Part shown: piece after piece, positions 11,168 through 23,203 of the stretch
Position numbering within the stretch: the first letter of the stretch is position 1
How the letters are laid out: each line of letters begins with the position of its first letter
Source: Macrophomina tecta
Taxonomy: Eukaryota; Ascomycota; Dothideomycetes; Botryosphaeriales; Botryosphaeriaceae
DNA: 64,000 nt
Direction: 5' to 3'
Assembly (NCBI GenBank): GCA_024180945.1
Contig: JAKSGN010000002.1
Location: 2,480,001-2,544,000 of the forward strand
Notes under the pieces: model-generated
The model's database searches: none
The model's input: the letters and a program-made list of their open reading frames with translations, nothing else
Told to the model about the DNA's origin: nothing
Translations under genes and position numbers: made by a program

Positions 11168-11821
11168 ACGGTATGGGCCGATTTTTCCATGGATGATTGA
11201 GAAGCACGAAATTGAGATGACTGTACGTCCCCGGGGATTGTGGGCAGGAAGGCTGTGGAAGGGTCTATGGCTCTGTTGTTTTCCCGAACGGCAATATCCC
11301 CTCGTTTATGTTTTACGCAGTAGTATGGTATGTTTGGTCAAATTGCAGATAGGTTCAATACCGCTTAATACAATTTCCCCCAGATTGATTTTCTATACCA
11401 GAAGTGCTCCTGACTGGCGTTCTCCTTTATCGGAGTAGTATTTCTTAGAAGCGACCTACTGCTTCATAACGAAAAAGCATTACTTCACACATACAGCGAG
11501 AAATACTGTGTTTTGTAGAGTACTCCGCGGATAGTATAATAGTATACCTTATCTTGGCTTGTCTTTTGACCGGAGGTCGGGCGGGCTTCGGGGCCGAGCG
11601 CGCCTTCCGAGGCCGAGATCTGACTGATCGGGCCGCTCAAACGGTTGATGACGCAGCCTCGGAGCCAAAAACTCCGATGCGCCGATATATTGCTACCGTT
11701 TCGATGCATTCGACGACGGAAACTGTCTTGGCGTAAGACCATATGCTGCACATGGATAAAAGGCCTGACTCGCTCGAAGTCAATCGGGACTCAGTATCGT
11801 CTTCGCGACCCAGGGTCAACC
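11168..11821. other. Intergenic
   Basis: About 650 bp, more AT-rich than the flanking genes. It holds the 3' region of the acidic protein gene and the promoter of the SDR gene, with no feature I can support. Confidence 0.4.
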
Positions 11822-12813
11822 ATGTCTTTGAGAAACAGCAGCGAATCGCACTCTTTGAACATCGCCGAGCAAGACTTGGTTGGCAAGCATGCGCTCGTCA
11901 CGTATGACACACACCCTTCTCATGGCTTGTTCTCTCTGGTTAACAGAACGTCTTCAAATGCACAGGGGCGCATCCCGGGGCATTGGTCGTGCAATCGCCC
12001 TGCACCTCGCCAGCAGGGGAGCATCGGTCATCGGAACATGCTCCTCGGAAGCTTCCTTGCACCATATCGAGTCCCTTGCGGAAACAGTCTCCAATGCATA
12101 CAAGGCTTGCGGCACGAATGCGGGCCCCTTCGTCAAAGGTCTTCCGGCCAATCTCCTGGCCGCTGAAACCCCGCAGAACATGCTCGATGCCGTGAAGCGG
12201 GAGTTTGGAGGCAAGCTCGACATCCTCGTGAACAACGCGGCCTACGACGACTTCCGAGCCATCGGTGAGCTCGATGCCGAGTACCTTCAGCGGAGCCTGC
12301 TCGGCAACATCCAAACTCTGGCGCTCTCCGTGGATCTGCTGTACAGGGAGGCGGCCTTCAACCCGAACTCGCGAATCATCAATATCGGCGCTGAGCTGAC
12401 GAGAGGCTCCCTGCCCCACAAGTGAGCCTCTCACCGCTCTACGAGACATTGAAGCAAAACTGCGACGCTGACATTGCCTTTGCAGCTCTTTTGGGATTTT
12501 CATCGCGACCAAAGCCGCCGCGGAATCACTGACGAGGACATGGGCCGATGTTTTTGGCAAACATCCGTCGATGGCTGGCACCACGGTCAACGTGCTTCTG
12601 GTGGGCGCCACCGACACCGAGGCATTCCTCAAGGGCGTCCCTGAGGAGGCGGCAAAGGCAGTCAGGGCTGGAATTGCGGAAAAGTCGTCTCTGTCTCGCT
12701 TGGGAACGCCAGAAGACGTGGCCGATGTCGTGGGGCTTCTGACCACGGAGAGGTCAAGGTGGATCACTGGCTCCGTTGTCGGGACCAATGGTGGCAGTGT
12801 TAAGGTCTTGTGA
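11822..12813 (+). CDS. Short-chain dehydrogenase/reductase with altered active site
   Basis: Three exons (11822-11901, 11966-12421, 12486-12813), with both introns 64 nt, give 287 residues. The Rossmann nucleotide site TGASRGIGRAIALH is split by the first intron, and its perfect restoration confirms that splice. NNAAYDDF is the NNAG-type motif, and the end VGLLTTERSRWITGSVVGTNGG is the standard SDR C-terminal block. The catalytic centre departs from the family. The YxxxK motif reads FIATK, with Phe in place of Tyr, and the beta-5 Ser position lies in INIGAELTRG without the usual Ser-Ser. Lys is kept. The protein should still bind NAD(P), but normal SDR hydride-transfer chemistry looks impaired. 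It may be a non-catalytic or altered member. The substrate is unknown. Confidence 0.87.
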
Positions 12814-13219
12814 TTGATTTCCGAGCAGGGTGTGTTTAGATCCGCTCAATCAGCACTCCAGTGAACTAAAATACTAAACCGCCTCTTCTATGGCACGTAG
12901 GCTCTGCCTTTCTTAAGACATAGCAGAGTCACTATGCTGCGTAGCTTTAATAAAGCTGCGATTTTGCAACATATAATGTTCTCTCTTGTTTTTCTTTCCT
13001 TCCTCTTCTTTTCTTTTTTTTTTTCTTTTGACAAAAAAAAAACAAACAACGATGTCCAAGGTTACAAGCCTCCCAAGAATATTTACAAGCAGAGATACGG
13101 TAGAACAGACCAGTCAGCCTCGACGGTGTCCCAGATGAAGTGACAAGCCCAAGTGGTGTGGCCTTGAAAAGAGCGAAACAAAGGAAAAGCTCTCAGGCTC
13201 CGGCACCCGTTCAACCTTT
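12814..13219. other. Intergenic, convergent 3' ends
   Basis: About 400 bp between convergent genes, with T-rich and A-rich tracts near 12990-13050 that may serve as 3'-end signals. No gene is visible. Confidence 0.4.
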
Positions 13220-13824
13220 TCACACCACCGCTGCCAGCACCGCCGCCACGCCCCCCAGTGCCGGCAGCACGCTCCTCACGCCATTCAACGCCACCCATCT
13301 TCCCAGCAGTGCGTCCACCTCCGCCTGCTCCGCCTCCGTCGCCACCGCCGCGGGCCCCTGCCGCCCGATGTCCTCCGACTTCTTGATCAGCCTGCCGTTC
13401 GTCGGCCGCATCGCGGCGATCGTGTACGGCACGATTCCCAGCGTCAGCGCCGCCGCTGCGCCGTACAGCGGCGCCCCCGTCGTCCACGCCAGGTAGCCCA
13501 GCGCGCCCGCGGCCAGCACCGCCACCGGCGGGTTCTGCGACTTGCCCAGCTCGTAATTGTGGCGCCAGAGCCGCGTGAGCGAGCCGGTGCCGGCGGCGCC
13601 GTCTGCTTTGGCGCGCAGAATGGCGGGCGCGGAGATGAGGGAGAGCGCGGCGATGTTGCCTGTGCGGAGGTTGGTGGTTAGCGCCTTGCTGGCTTTGTGA
13701 GGTTGGAGGTTGGAGATGGAGGTGGGGGTGGGGGTGGGGGTTCGAGAGAGGATGAGTGCATACCAGAGAGCCAGAAGGCGCCTCCGATGCCGACGGCTTG
13801 TGCGATGCAGATGGTGATTGCCAT
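13220..13824 (-). CDS. DUF1772-family membrane protein
   Basis: Two exons on the minus strand, 13824-13764 and 13692-13220, give 177 residues. The layout matches DUF1772: a first hydrophobic segment with GIGGAFWLS, then NIAALSLISAPAIL, a polar loop (LWRHNYELGKSQNPP), two hydrophobic segments with YTIAAMRPTNGRLIKK, and a last hydrophobic helix (VLPALGGVAAVLAAVV). The MRPTN-RL motif is diagnostic. Known members include anthrone oxygenases and nitric-oxide-reductase-like proteins in fungal secondary metabolism, but most have no assigned role, and I see no biosynthetic cluster here. The intron ends in ACAAAG, an AAG acceptor rather than the usual YAG. It is the only acceptor nearby that keeps the frame. 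Confidence 0.82.
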
Positions 13825-14421
13825 GTTCTTGTTTCTATTCTTTTTTTTTTTTTTTTAAATAAAAAAATGGTTGCGAGTGTAAATGAAAAAGTAGTACTTG
13901 GATCAAATGGGGGTGCGGATGAAGGTGTGGATGATGCTGCAAACGGTGGTCCAGCAGGTTGGTTGAGCTATTTATCTGACGGGTCTCACCCCAAGCAATG
14001 AGGCGTGTGCGTCATAGCGTATAAGAACTTTATCATTGTTGTAACTGTAGGTGAAGTTTTGATTGGGCGCCGGTTGGCGCATCGGCCTTGGAAGCTCCGT
14101 CAGCGCCGCATCCCGTGTCCGTTTTCCCCGCATCTGAAGAAAGCGGTTGCGGTGCTGTTTATCGGTCGGACACCTGCAGGCCGACCCGGTCTCACCCTAT
14201 CTTCGGGGGATGGAAGAAACTCTGCCGGCCACGCATTGACCTTTTTGCAAACAGAAAGAAAGAAAAAAAGAAAAACCTCCAATATACTTGGACATGGTAC
14301 CAGTCCATTGCCCTACATCCTAGATCTTCGAAGCGAGCCGTTGATTGGCCTCTCCGTCTTAATACGGCATCTCGCGTAGTCACCACCTCCCGCCTCGACG
14401 GCCTGATTCCCACAAACATCT
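13825..14421. other. Intergenic
   Basis: About 600 bp with a T run just after 13840. It contains the promoter of the DUF1772 gene and the 3' region of the HET gene. No gene is supported. Confidence 0.4.
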
Positions 14422-17400
14422 TCACACCAGCACAATCTCCTTCCACGTTGACGGCCCTCCGCCCAACCCATTCTCAAACGCCGTCTGAAAAACCTTGCCC
14501 AGTGCGACGCGGCTCCACGTCCCATTCCGCTTTTCGACCAGCAGCACGAAATACAGATGCCACTCTGACTGCTTGCGCTCCACCGGCATGTAGTACGTCC
14601 ACGCGGCGCACTCCTCGTCGGTGAAGCGCTTCGCCTCCGACAGCGCCAGGAACTCGTACCGCTCGTCCTCCCAGCTGTGCCCGGGCCGATCCTCCTCGCG
14701 CTCCACCCACGCGCTCGACAGCAGCACCGAGCCGCACCAGTCGCCCGACACGTCGGCGATGTTGAAGCGGACGAGGCCGTGGCCGCCGTGGCTGGCGAGC
14801 CGGTGCCACGTGGAATCTTCCTCGAACGGGTGCAGGCGCAGGTACGCCGAGTGCGTCCAGAACTGCAGGATGGGCAAGTCCGGGTACTCCTTGTCCTTCT
14901 TGCGCGCGTACCGCGTCATGTTGACTTTGTACGGGCTCTCCGGGATGGTGCGCGAGAAGGCTTGCGTCTTGTGCATTTCGTTTCTGGCGTGGGCGGGTAG
15001 CGTGCGCCCGTAGGAGTCGCGGCCTTGCGCGTCGCGGAGATGGTCATGGTTGTCGTCTCTGTTGTATCGTCCCGGTGGCGGCGGCGGCAGCGATGCGGAC
15101 TGGTAGTCGCGGACCGACGGCGGTGGGGAGAACCCTCTTCTCATAGAGACGGCGCGTGCTGGTGGAGGTGGCGGCAATTTAACGGTGGAGTAAGGGTTCA
15201 CGTCATTGTAGGGGTTGATTGGTCGTCTGGGTAGCGGATAATCGTCATATGCCTCCCATGACGGCCGAGGCCGCGGGGGGACATTTGAGACCTCGAACTC
15301 TGCATCCTTGCGCGTTGTCCGGAATGGATTGTTTGCGGAGAATTGGGTCCTGTCCCGGTAACGATCGTGCGCATAGTCTGCGGGGAGCTCGTCATATTCT
15401 GGCTTGGTGGGGTAAATACTCCCGTAAACCTCTCTCTCACGTTGTGCTAATCGGTAAGCTCGTCGTTGACGCCGCCTGTGTTCAGATTCTGAGTCGTCGT
15501 CGTCGCTGCAAGAGCGGGTATTTGTAGTCTCATCGTCCGATCGATACCCTGACCAAGGACCGGACTTGTAGCCCCGCCATCTTTTCGTTGAATTGTGGTC
15601 TTTTGGAGCGTCGGCGGAGCTCCAAAGTGGTCGTAATCGCCCACGTCCATCACGAATGTACCACTTAATCCAAGTGTGGGTCATCAACCAGTCCTGGACG
15701 TCTACAAGACAGTCATCGATCATGCTGTTAGCCAGATAGTCCATAGTAGCTCCTCTCCAGCCACACCAGGACCAGCTCGGGAATTCTTGTTCTCTCCTCT
15801 GGTAAACCCCCTTCTGTTCTGACCCTTCCTTGCCCTCTCGCTCACGCCGCTCAGCCACCCCCATCGGTATCCAAAGGAGTGCAAGGTCGAAGTGAGAACT
15901 CGGGAGACCAAATATGAGAGGCGAGTCCAGCGCGTTCTCAATATGATTCGCCACGCCATTGAATGCTGCGATAATGTCTCCGGACTTGGTAAGATCTCTG
16001 GAAGAATAGAGCGGAATACAATTCATGTAGAACCAGATGGGACGCCATCTGAGAGAGTCCAGAAGTTTGAGCGGAGACTGCACTAGGTCCAAAGACCATC
16101 CGGAAGACATGTCGGCGCTTTCAGGAGAAGTGACGATATCTTCCGACATGGTCGCTGATCGGCACTGGAAGAAGACGCGGCCTTCGGTGAAGATAAGACA
16201 GCGCCTGGAAAGTAAGCGTTCCTGAAATGTCCATGCTCGTGTATTCCACTTGGATTTCCGGATACTTGCTTCCACCAGACGAGACACCATCAGTCGGACT
16301 CCAGGCGCACATTCTGCAATGATCTGTGTACTTGAAGGCTTATTCAGCGCTTTGAGTCCGGTGCAGGCATCCTGGCCGTCAGCAGCACAGATCGTCAGCT
16401 CTGCGTTACCATATATGATATCCATGACGTCGGCGTTGAGTTTCCAGGAACGATTGCTGTTCTGCACAATACAGATGGAGTCAATCCACAGATACCGGAA
16501 GCCGAGACGACGGACAAGTTCTATGGCGTCTCTAATAACGGTCGGCATTCTCTTGAGTGGCTCCTCCAAGCCACCGGGAAAGAGTCTTGTAAGCACGTTC
16601 TCGTGGACAGTCAGCTCCGCATTTTGCCCACCCCACACGTAACTGAGAGCAACATAGGGCATGTGCTGATCTTCTTCACGGCCACCATCATCGTCCTCTG
16701 ACCGCGAATACATATCTCCCGACGCCGTCGACCTTTTCGGGGGTAGAGCGGTCAGGCACATCTGCTCTACATCGATGACGCCGAAATAAGACTGGCCGTT
16801 CACAGCGCTGAAAGCCTTGCGATCCTCTCGGGAATGAACACAGTCTCTCCTGTGGCTTTTCAGACACTCATCCAACCAGCTTTTGACCAGAGTCGCCCTG
16901 CTCGCGTCCTTTGAAATCTTTCGCGCGAGGAAATGTGAGTCCGCCTGCCAGATATTCCTTGCATCGGAGTAGATCATCTTGTACTGGTTTGGAGTAACCA
17001 GGACAAGGTAAGCATCTTCTAGCAGCCCGGCTTGCCACTGCAGATGGATCCGCCGGGTGCGAGCTTTGACTGTTCCTTCATACTGGCCCACACTGCGACC
17101 ATCGATCTCCCAGGAGAGGAAACACATGGCATTCAGTTGATCCTCAGTTTTATGTTCATTTCCCCCGTCATCTGGGTTCGCGACAGACTGGGTGACAAGG
17201 TCACAGAAGCTACAGACCTTGCGGCGACTGGAGATGGCTCTGTAGGTGCCCAATGGATACCTGCTATTTGCTGACTTTGGCGAAAAGATGGAATGTGAGC
17301 CTCCTTGGATGGATTGGCGGACTGCAGACATGGATCGATTATTGATCAGGAACTTGTCGACGGAAAGGCCCAGTTTGGAACATTTTTCACACGTCCACTG

Positions 17401-17677
17401 CGTTTGTCAACACATTTAGAGCGCCGTTTGGCCATGGTTTAGCTTACCGGAATATTCTCTGCTCAAACAATTAGTGCCAGTTCATTCGAGCCGAGTCAAA
17501 ATGATTACCTTTCGTCGTCTTCCGTCTTTGCATGCCTGGACCACGGACTCCCCCATTCTCCGCCTTGTCCTTGGTGTGCTTGTCATCTGCTGCCCTTTCT
17601 TGAACGCTCCCCGAGCCTTCTTCTTCGGGAACACTATCCAGCTTGGGGTTGTGGTCAGGCTCTTGAAGAGCTGACAT
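14422..17677 (-). CDS. HET-domain (heterokaryon incompatibility) protein, long form
   Basis: Three exons on the minus strand: 17677-17509, an 11-nt micro-exon 17458-17448, and 17397-14422, giving 1051 residues. The HET domain is clear: YVALSYVWGG, then MPTVIRDAIELVRRLGFRYLWIDSICIVQ, YGNAELTICAADGQDA, and later WNTRAWTFQERLLSRRCLIF with FFQC. HET proteins trigger programmed cell death on non-self recognition in fungi. Upstream of it, CEKC and CSFC pairs may bind metal. After the HET region come an Arg/Asp-rich segment, a proline-rich linker (two PPPPP runs) and a C-terminal domain (about 200 residues) with LQFWTHSAYLRL and VLLVEKRNGTWSRVALGKVF. Without the two upstream exons the frame would begin at a Met inside NNRSMSAV, losing the first CxxC. 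Confidence 0.88.
17448..17458 (-). other. 11-nt micro-exon of the HET gene
   Basis: On the minus strand the 11 bases lie between a GAGCAG acceptor and a GTAAGC donor and are flanked by two 50-nt introns. With the last base of exon 1 they give exactly four codons (Glu-Asn-Ile-Pro) and join in frame to TWTCEKC-like sequence in exon 3. Confidence 0.7.
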
Positions 17678-17730
17678 GGCAGTGGGTGGTGTGTCTTGAG
17701 ATATGGCAGCTGAGGGAGGAGCAGGGCCCG

Positions 17731-17740
17731 ACTTTATATA
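17731..17740 (-). promoter_or_regulatory. TATA box of the long HET gene
   Basis: TATATAAAGT on the minus strand, about 55-65 bp before the ATG at 17677. The orientation and distance support 17677 as the true start. Confidence 0.5.
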
Positions 17741-18896
17741 CCTGGGCCGGATGGCGCTTTTTTTTGGGGGCTGGAACGGATGCGAACCAATGATAAACTA
17801 GAATGACATGGCCCCCACACTACTGCTGGGGCCTGTTGACAGACGCAGGAGCAGCCTCAAGAACAAGCGGGATGCTTCGCCATTCCCGCGCAGAAGGAAC
17901 CATCATCTCAGCGTGCCCGTATTTGCGCGTCCCTCAATTCGGGCGTCGGACCTGCTCTTCTCCGCTCATTAGCAAGCATTCCCAATGACCAGTTCAGCAT
18001 CTTGAGATACTACGGAATTCGACCTCCTTGCTCTTTTGACTGCATCCATTCTGTCCGCGAAGGATGAGTCTTGAAATGGTGACAGTCAGTTTCCGTTGCA
18101 CTGGTTGCAACTGGATTGTTGGAGTGTCCAAAAGCCAACAGAGGCCGAGGAGCCTGTGAAGTTGTTGCGATGGTCTCAGAACAACAAGAAAGCTTGCACC
18201 CGCCACGGACGATACGGTATCTCCATTCGTGAAACCAAGAGAACCGAGGCCAGCACCATGTGAAATGATCAAAAGGCCCCGGCCCTCATTGGGTGCGTTG
18301 CTGGATGCACTCGTGACACGACGAGTGCCCTTGCGAGGATCGAAATTCGAGCGAGTATGCAGATAAACTCCTGAGTCTTTCATTGTTTCTCAAGGCTGAC
18401 AAGCCTGAAGGGGAGAATTTGCCCGGTGTTGCTGAATCCAACCAAACTTCTCTGAGCCGCCTGTGTACAAGTTCATGCCACTGCGCCGCCCCCGCGAGCT
18501 TCACCCCAACCCGATGTTCTTGATCCCATTGCTGCCAGGATAGTAAGTTGAGCCAGTCTATGTAAGGCCGGTCCGCCAAGAGCTATCAAATCTTGGATAG
18601 AACGAAAAGTTACTGAACACGTCTTGTTTCAGACTCATCGAGTCCAAGTGGGAGCCTGCCCCTTGGGGGAGGGAAGATTTGATTCCGTGGAATTGTCTGT
18701 AGAAGTAGTATGGGCTACTGCTCGCGTTGTATTGCGATGGTCTGTAGCTTACGCATCGATTCATATCTTCCAAGGTATAGGAGAGAGGCCCTACATGGCA
18801 TTAGTGCGAACCTTATAGACGATAGGCACAATGCCATCTGAAATCAGATAAAGCGGCCGACGGATGCACAGGAGCCGATCGAAAGCATTCAGAAGA
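17741..18896. other. Region between HET gene and HET pseudogene
   Basis: About 1.1 kb. Several short minus-strand frames follow each other here (18286-18579, 18558-18773), and a peptide ending in LYLISDGIVPIVYK is readable near 18820-18870. These may be decayed C-terminal parts of the neighbouring HET pseudogene, but no intact gene can be built. Confidence 0.3.
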
Positions 18897-20302
18897 TCAG
18901 AACGAGGTCGGAATGGATAAGAAGTACCGTTTTCTAGCCTCCTCTGTGCAGAGTTGCGGGCTCTCGAAGTAGGCGTTGAGCAGAGACGCTGCTTTGAGAT
19001 TCTGCATTCGCTCTACAGCACCCGGTCTGGTCACCCAAACACCGAATATTGGATTTTTTCGTGGTTCTGGGTATGACAAAACGGAAGTTGAAAGCTTATT
19101 CATCTTTACGGACATTTCCGACCCTATGCATGGTGGGTTGAGATCAATTTTGCCATCTATGCCATGGACAGAACTTAAATCTGGCACCCGAGACGGCCGG
19201 CCCGTACCTATCAGAGTTCGAATCATGGAGAAAAGGAACGCCCGGGGACGAATGGCGTCTAACCAAGAACATTGCTGCTTCAGTGGAAATGGCGCTCGGA
19301 GATTTGCTATAGTCCGGAATGAGTTCTGTGTCTGGTACATCGTCCGCAAACCCATGAAGTGCATAGACTTGATCCCGGGGGCTCTTCGCATTTCACAAGT
19401 CTGGGATAGCCGGCACAATGTCCAGAATTGCCGACCGCCGAGCCAGTCATTTGGTGATTACTTGAGGCTCTGAAAGGAATGTCCATGCTCCGCAGTAGAC
19501 AATCCAAGGATTTGAAGGTGTTCGAGAACCATGTAATCCAGCGAAATCGTCTTGGCTCCGCAGATGAAACAGTCCTTGCATTGATAGACCGAATTCTTGC
19601 ATCACCCATATACACTCAAACCAGCCCCATGATACAAGTCTTCTCAAAGCCCCTGCATACACCGCCAGCAAACGCGGAGGATATGCGTTCTCCCCATCCA
19701 GAAATTCAAACAGACGGTTGTCCAATCCGTCAGCTTCTCCGAGGTATACAAGAACTCTTGAGGCTTCCGCGATGTATCCTTGCCATTTCGCGACCTTGGT
19801 GATTGCTTTCCTCTATTGGATTCCGATCAATACAGACGGCATCAACCCATAGCAGACGTTTCAGCCAGGGGAGCCGGATACGCCGGAGCACAGCGCAGCA
19901 ATTCGCCGCGACGGGTGTGGGCAGTTGCAAGTTTCCGCAACACACTGCATGACGCCGGACCTTGTCGCCGTTACTGTTCGCCCATGTGTAGGAGATAGCA
20001 TCGAACTTTGGGAGCTCGTCCAAGTTGACGTTGACCAAGTCGCACCGCACGCGCTCGTCTTCTTGACCCGGATGGAGTTTGAGAAGCCGAATCTGGCACG
20101 CTGCTAGCGATTCATAGTGGTACTTTGCAGTCGTCTGACCTGTGAAAGGTTGGCTCCGGAGAACAGTTAGATTTGAGATCGGCCTGTTGATGGCATCTCT
20201 GGAGACAGCCTTGTAGCCCGCGACAAGATTACCGTAGGCAAAGCAGAAAGGATGACCGCCACAAATCGAAGTGTCGCATTTTGCGTTTCTTGACTGGTCC
20301 AC
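18897..20302 (-). pseudogene. HET-domain gene, frameshifted
   Basis: HET-domain sequence is readable on the minus strand but only by changing frame. The first frame (20302-19730) gives FDAISYTWAN ... RLLWVDAVCIDRNPIEESNHQ. After NHQ the family sequence VAKWQGYIAEASRVLVYLGEADG continues one base out of frame (extra base near 19791-19800). The next frame gives WGWFECIWVMQEFGLS. Then KDCFICGAKTISLDYMVLE lies in the third frame (shift near 19571-19600). A 61-nt intron-like gap (19461-19401) follows, and then a 173-codon frame with APGIKSMHFMGLRTMYQTQ. Introns cannot explain the two shifts because the conserved residues abut. This is therefore a pseudogene or carries sequencing errors. It is a different HET type from the other three. 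Confidence 0.7.
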
Positions 20303-20845
20303 AGCCTAGCCTGGCACACATCATCCATCAGCCGCCAGGGCTGCCAAGAGGCTGAAACACGCACCGCTCCTCGACCGGTCACGCGTCGTTCTGATCTATA
20401 GGTTCGGGCGACGTCGTGGAGAGAAAGCCGCTGTTGGCTCGTGGCGCTCAGACAATTTCACATGCGATTGCAAAGCCGCGCGCCCGTGGGGAAGAGAAAA
20501 TAGAAGGCCCGGTTTCGGATCACAGGTCGACGAGATAAGATCCGACGCACGCGGACAGCAAGGTGGTCGGTCTGAGGTCATCTTCACATGTCAGAGTCTG
20601 GCCAAAAAGGCAAGACATGTAAAGGGATGACTATTGCTGGATTGAAGCAGGCGTGACGAGCACATGCACTTTCGTTTTGATATTGTCAAGCTAGACAGGA
20701 GATCTTGGCCTCTATTCTCTACGAGTGATCATTCGTATCTATGCTCCCAAGATAATTTCCACAGAATATCAACGTGCGTTAAAAAGACAAGCAAAAAGGC
20801 TGTACTCCAAAAATACACGAATCATCACAAAATAGGTTGACAAAA
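20303..20845. other. Intergenic
   Basis: About 540 bp containing the 5' remnant of the HET pseudogene and the 3' region of acyl-CoA oxidase. No other feature is visible. Confidence 0.4.
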
Positions 20846-23076
20846 TTACAACTTGGACTTGAACTGCTGGCTCTTGTTCTCCTTAAACAGCACCGGACTA
20901 TCCGGGTATGGATCGAAGGTGACGCTGTTCAGTGGATTGAGCTCGCTGGCGCGGTAGAACATGTCCTCATAGACCTTGCCGTCCGCGCGGCCCAGGCTGC
21001 TGTCAAGCTGCCAGTCGGGGAAGTCCCAAGAGTCGACGAGACGCACCGCATGCGGGCGGATCTCGGCGAGCAGCTTCGTGACGGCGCTGGTTCGGGCGAG
21101 CTGGATCTGGCGGACCGTGACGGCGCTGGAAGTGTAGAACTCGGACGCCTCGCTCTCGAGCGTGTGAAGGGCGTAAAGGCGGAAAAGCTTGTACATGAGA
21201 GTCTGCGTCTCCGGGTCGAGCTCACGGTTGAACTCGGAAGTCTGGATCGACTCGTAGAAGTTCTTGACAACCAGGTATTGCGAGTGTGCCTTACTAAGGC
21301 GGTAGAAGTCGACAAGGAGGTCGTTCCACGCCTTCTTCTGTTCATCACGGTGCTTGAGCGCCTCGAAGGTGAGGAAGGCAGCACGCCATGCGAAGGCAGC
21401 AACGATGTCCTCGTCCTTGCCAAGTACATCAAATGCCGCACCCATGTCAGACTTGTCGAGGAAGGTCTTGAGGATGGCAGTCGTGTCGTTGGTGGGCTTC
21501 TCACCCTTGAGAACACTGCGAGCGGACTTCAGGAGATAGCGAGCAACCTGCTGGGTGATCATGTAGTTGTCACCCTCCCAGGTGACTGTGGGAAGGTAGT
21601 CGGCATACCACTTGCCGATACCAGAGAAGTCACTGTACCCGTGACCACCACATGCACGGCGGCAAACCTCCAGACCCTCGGCAGCAGTTGAACTGGCCAG
21701 CGACTTCAAGCCGCAAGATGTGGCGTGCAGATCAGCAAGCAGATCGCTACCAGAGTGAGTCTCTTCAGGGCCGGGTCCGCGCTCGGTGCTGCCCATCTTG
21801 CCAACATCCTGGTTCCTCCGCTTGTGGTTCTCTTCGTAGAGACTCATCATGCTCTTACCGGTGAAGTGGAGCGCAAAGGTGGCAGCCAGCAATGTCAAAA
21901 GGCGGATCTGCACCATTGTGTAATCGAGAACCTGCGTCTCGCCGCTCTTCTTATCCGTTGCATCCTTGTCCTGGAACTGTCTCCTAACGGCGCAATACCT
22001 CGTGGCAATGGTGACGCCACGTGCGAGGGTACTGCCGGCTTGCATGACAATGTTGCTGCGGACCCATGTCAAGGTACCGTAGACTAGGGCCGGCCTCTCG
22101 GGACGAATATATTTGCCGGTGTTGGGATCGACCTTGGAGAATCTGGCAAGCATGTTGACGTGGGGAATCTTGACCTTGTTGAAGAGCAAGAAACCGTTGT
22201 CCATGGTGCTGGGGGGGACACACGTCAGCGATTGCCTAATTTGGTAACAACAGGGGGGGGGGGGTATGCAGGGATGCTCACTTATAACCGAATTTGGGTC
22301 CGATATCGCCGATGTGGATGTTCGGCAGCGGTTGGTGTGTCTTGAGGTCCCTGATGGGAACAACAAAGGGATGCGGGCCGTAGGGCTTGTTGTTGATGAC
22401 CAGCTGAGCCATAACCACGGCATAGTTGGCAGTCCGGCCTAGAGATCCGATCCACCACTTCGCGGCGGTTAAGTGGGGGGAGTGGATAACGAATGTCTTG
22501 TCCTCAGGGCTCCAGATGGCCAGGGTCTCGAGACCGCGCACGTTTGAACCGTGGCCCAGCTCCGTCTGCGCATAACATCCCATGTATTCGTAGTTGGCGG
22601 CCTTCTCGTAGAAGAGCTTGCGCTGCTCGGGGGTGCTCTGGTCGCGGAGGGTGACCTGCTTCGGTGTCAGCAGAAGTCGCAGGACCGGAAGGGGTGGAAC
22701 ATACCAGGAACATGCTCTCGTGCAGAGAGTAGGGAGTAGGCTCGCTGATCAAGTCGGTAGCGCAACGGAATTCATCCTCAGTCCAGCCATGCTTGACAGT
22801 GAGCTGGCGCAGTCTCTTGGCGCGTGCCAGAGAGGTCTCGATGCGGTCAATTCGGCCCTGGAAGTAATTCTGCGACTTGTCGAAGACCTGCTCGGACTCA
22901 AGAACTTTCAGGACCCTCCGCTTGCGCTCGAGGGCTTCTTTGGAAAAGAGAAACTGGGAGAGCTTCTCGACAGGGACGTTGCTCTGGGCACGCTCTTTGG
23001 CGAGCAGTTCATGGCCCTGAGGGCCGGAGGGCTTGAGGGCCTTCACCCAGTCAGGAGTCGGTACTATGGGGGCCAT
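20846..23076 (-). CDS. Peroxisomal acyl-CoA oxidase
   Basis: Three exons on the minus strand, 23076-22705, 22655-22282 and 22208-20846, give 702 residues, the normal size for ACOX. The enzyme oxidises acyl-CoA to trans-2-enoyl-CoA and passes electrons from FAD to oxygen, forming H2O2; it is the first step of peroxisomal beta-oxidation. Motifs are GCYAQTELGHGSNVRGLET (FAD/acyl-CoA site), THLTAAKWWIG-type block, GPHPFVVPIRD, DNGFLLFNKVKIP, ARGVTIATRYCAVRRQF, and CRRACGGHGYSDFSGI with VTWEGDNYMITQQVARYL, where the catalytic Glu lies. The C-terminus Ser-Lys-Leu is a canonical PTS1. A CCTCGG element lies 122 bp upstream. Confidence 0.96.
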
Positions 23077-23197
23077 TTTTGCGGAGGCGGGTTGTGAAAG
23101 GAGAGATTGACGGGGAGACGGGCGGACAGAGCATGGTGGAGGCCGGGCGAGAGTTAAAGTACGTATCGGCTCGATGATGCCATGAATCGGGTAAGTA

Positions 23198-23203
23198 CCT
23201 CGG
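23198..23203 (+). promoter_or_regulatory. CCTCGG element, possible FarA/FarB-type fatty-acid response site
   Basis: CCTCGG is the core bound by the fungal fatty-acid regulators FarA/FarB (CTF1 group) in front of beta-oxidation genes. Here it sits about 122 bp before the ACOX start codon. Because a six-base match is easily met by chance, this is suggestive only. Confidence 0.35.

Noticed and set aside
13000..13050. T/A-rich tract as a mobile-element end
   Set aside because: No terminal inverted repeats or target-site duplication; it fits a 3'-end signal between convergent genes.
19570..19800. Explaining the HET frame changes by introns
   Set aside because: Conserved residues abut at both points, leaving no room for an intron.
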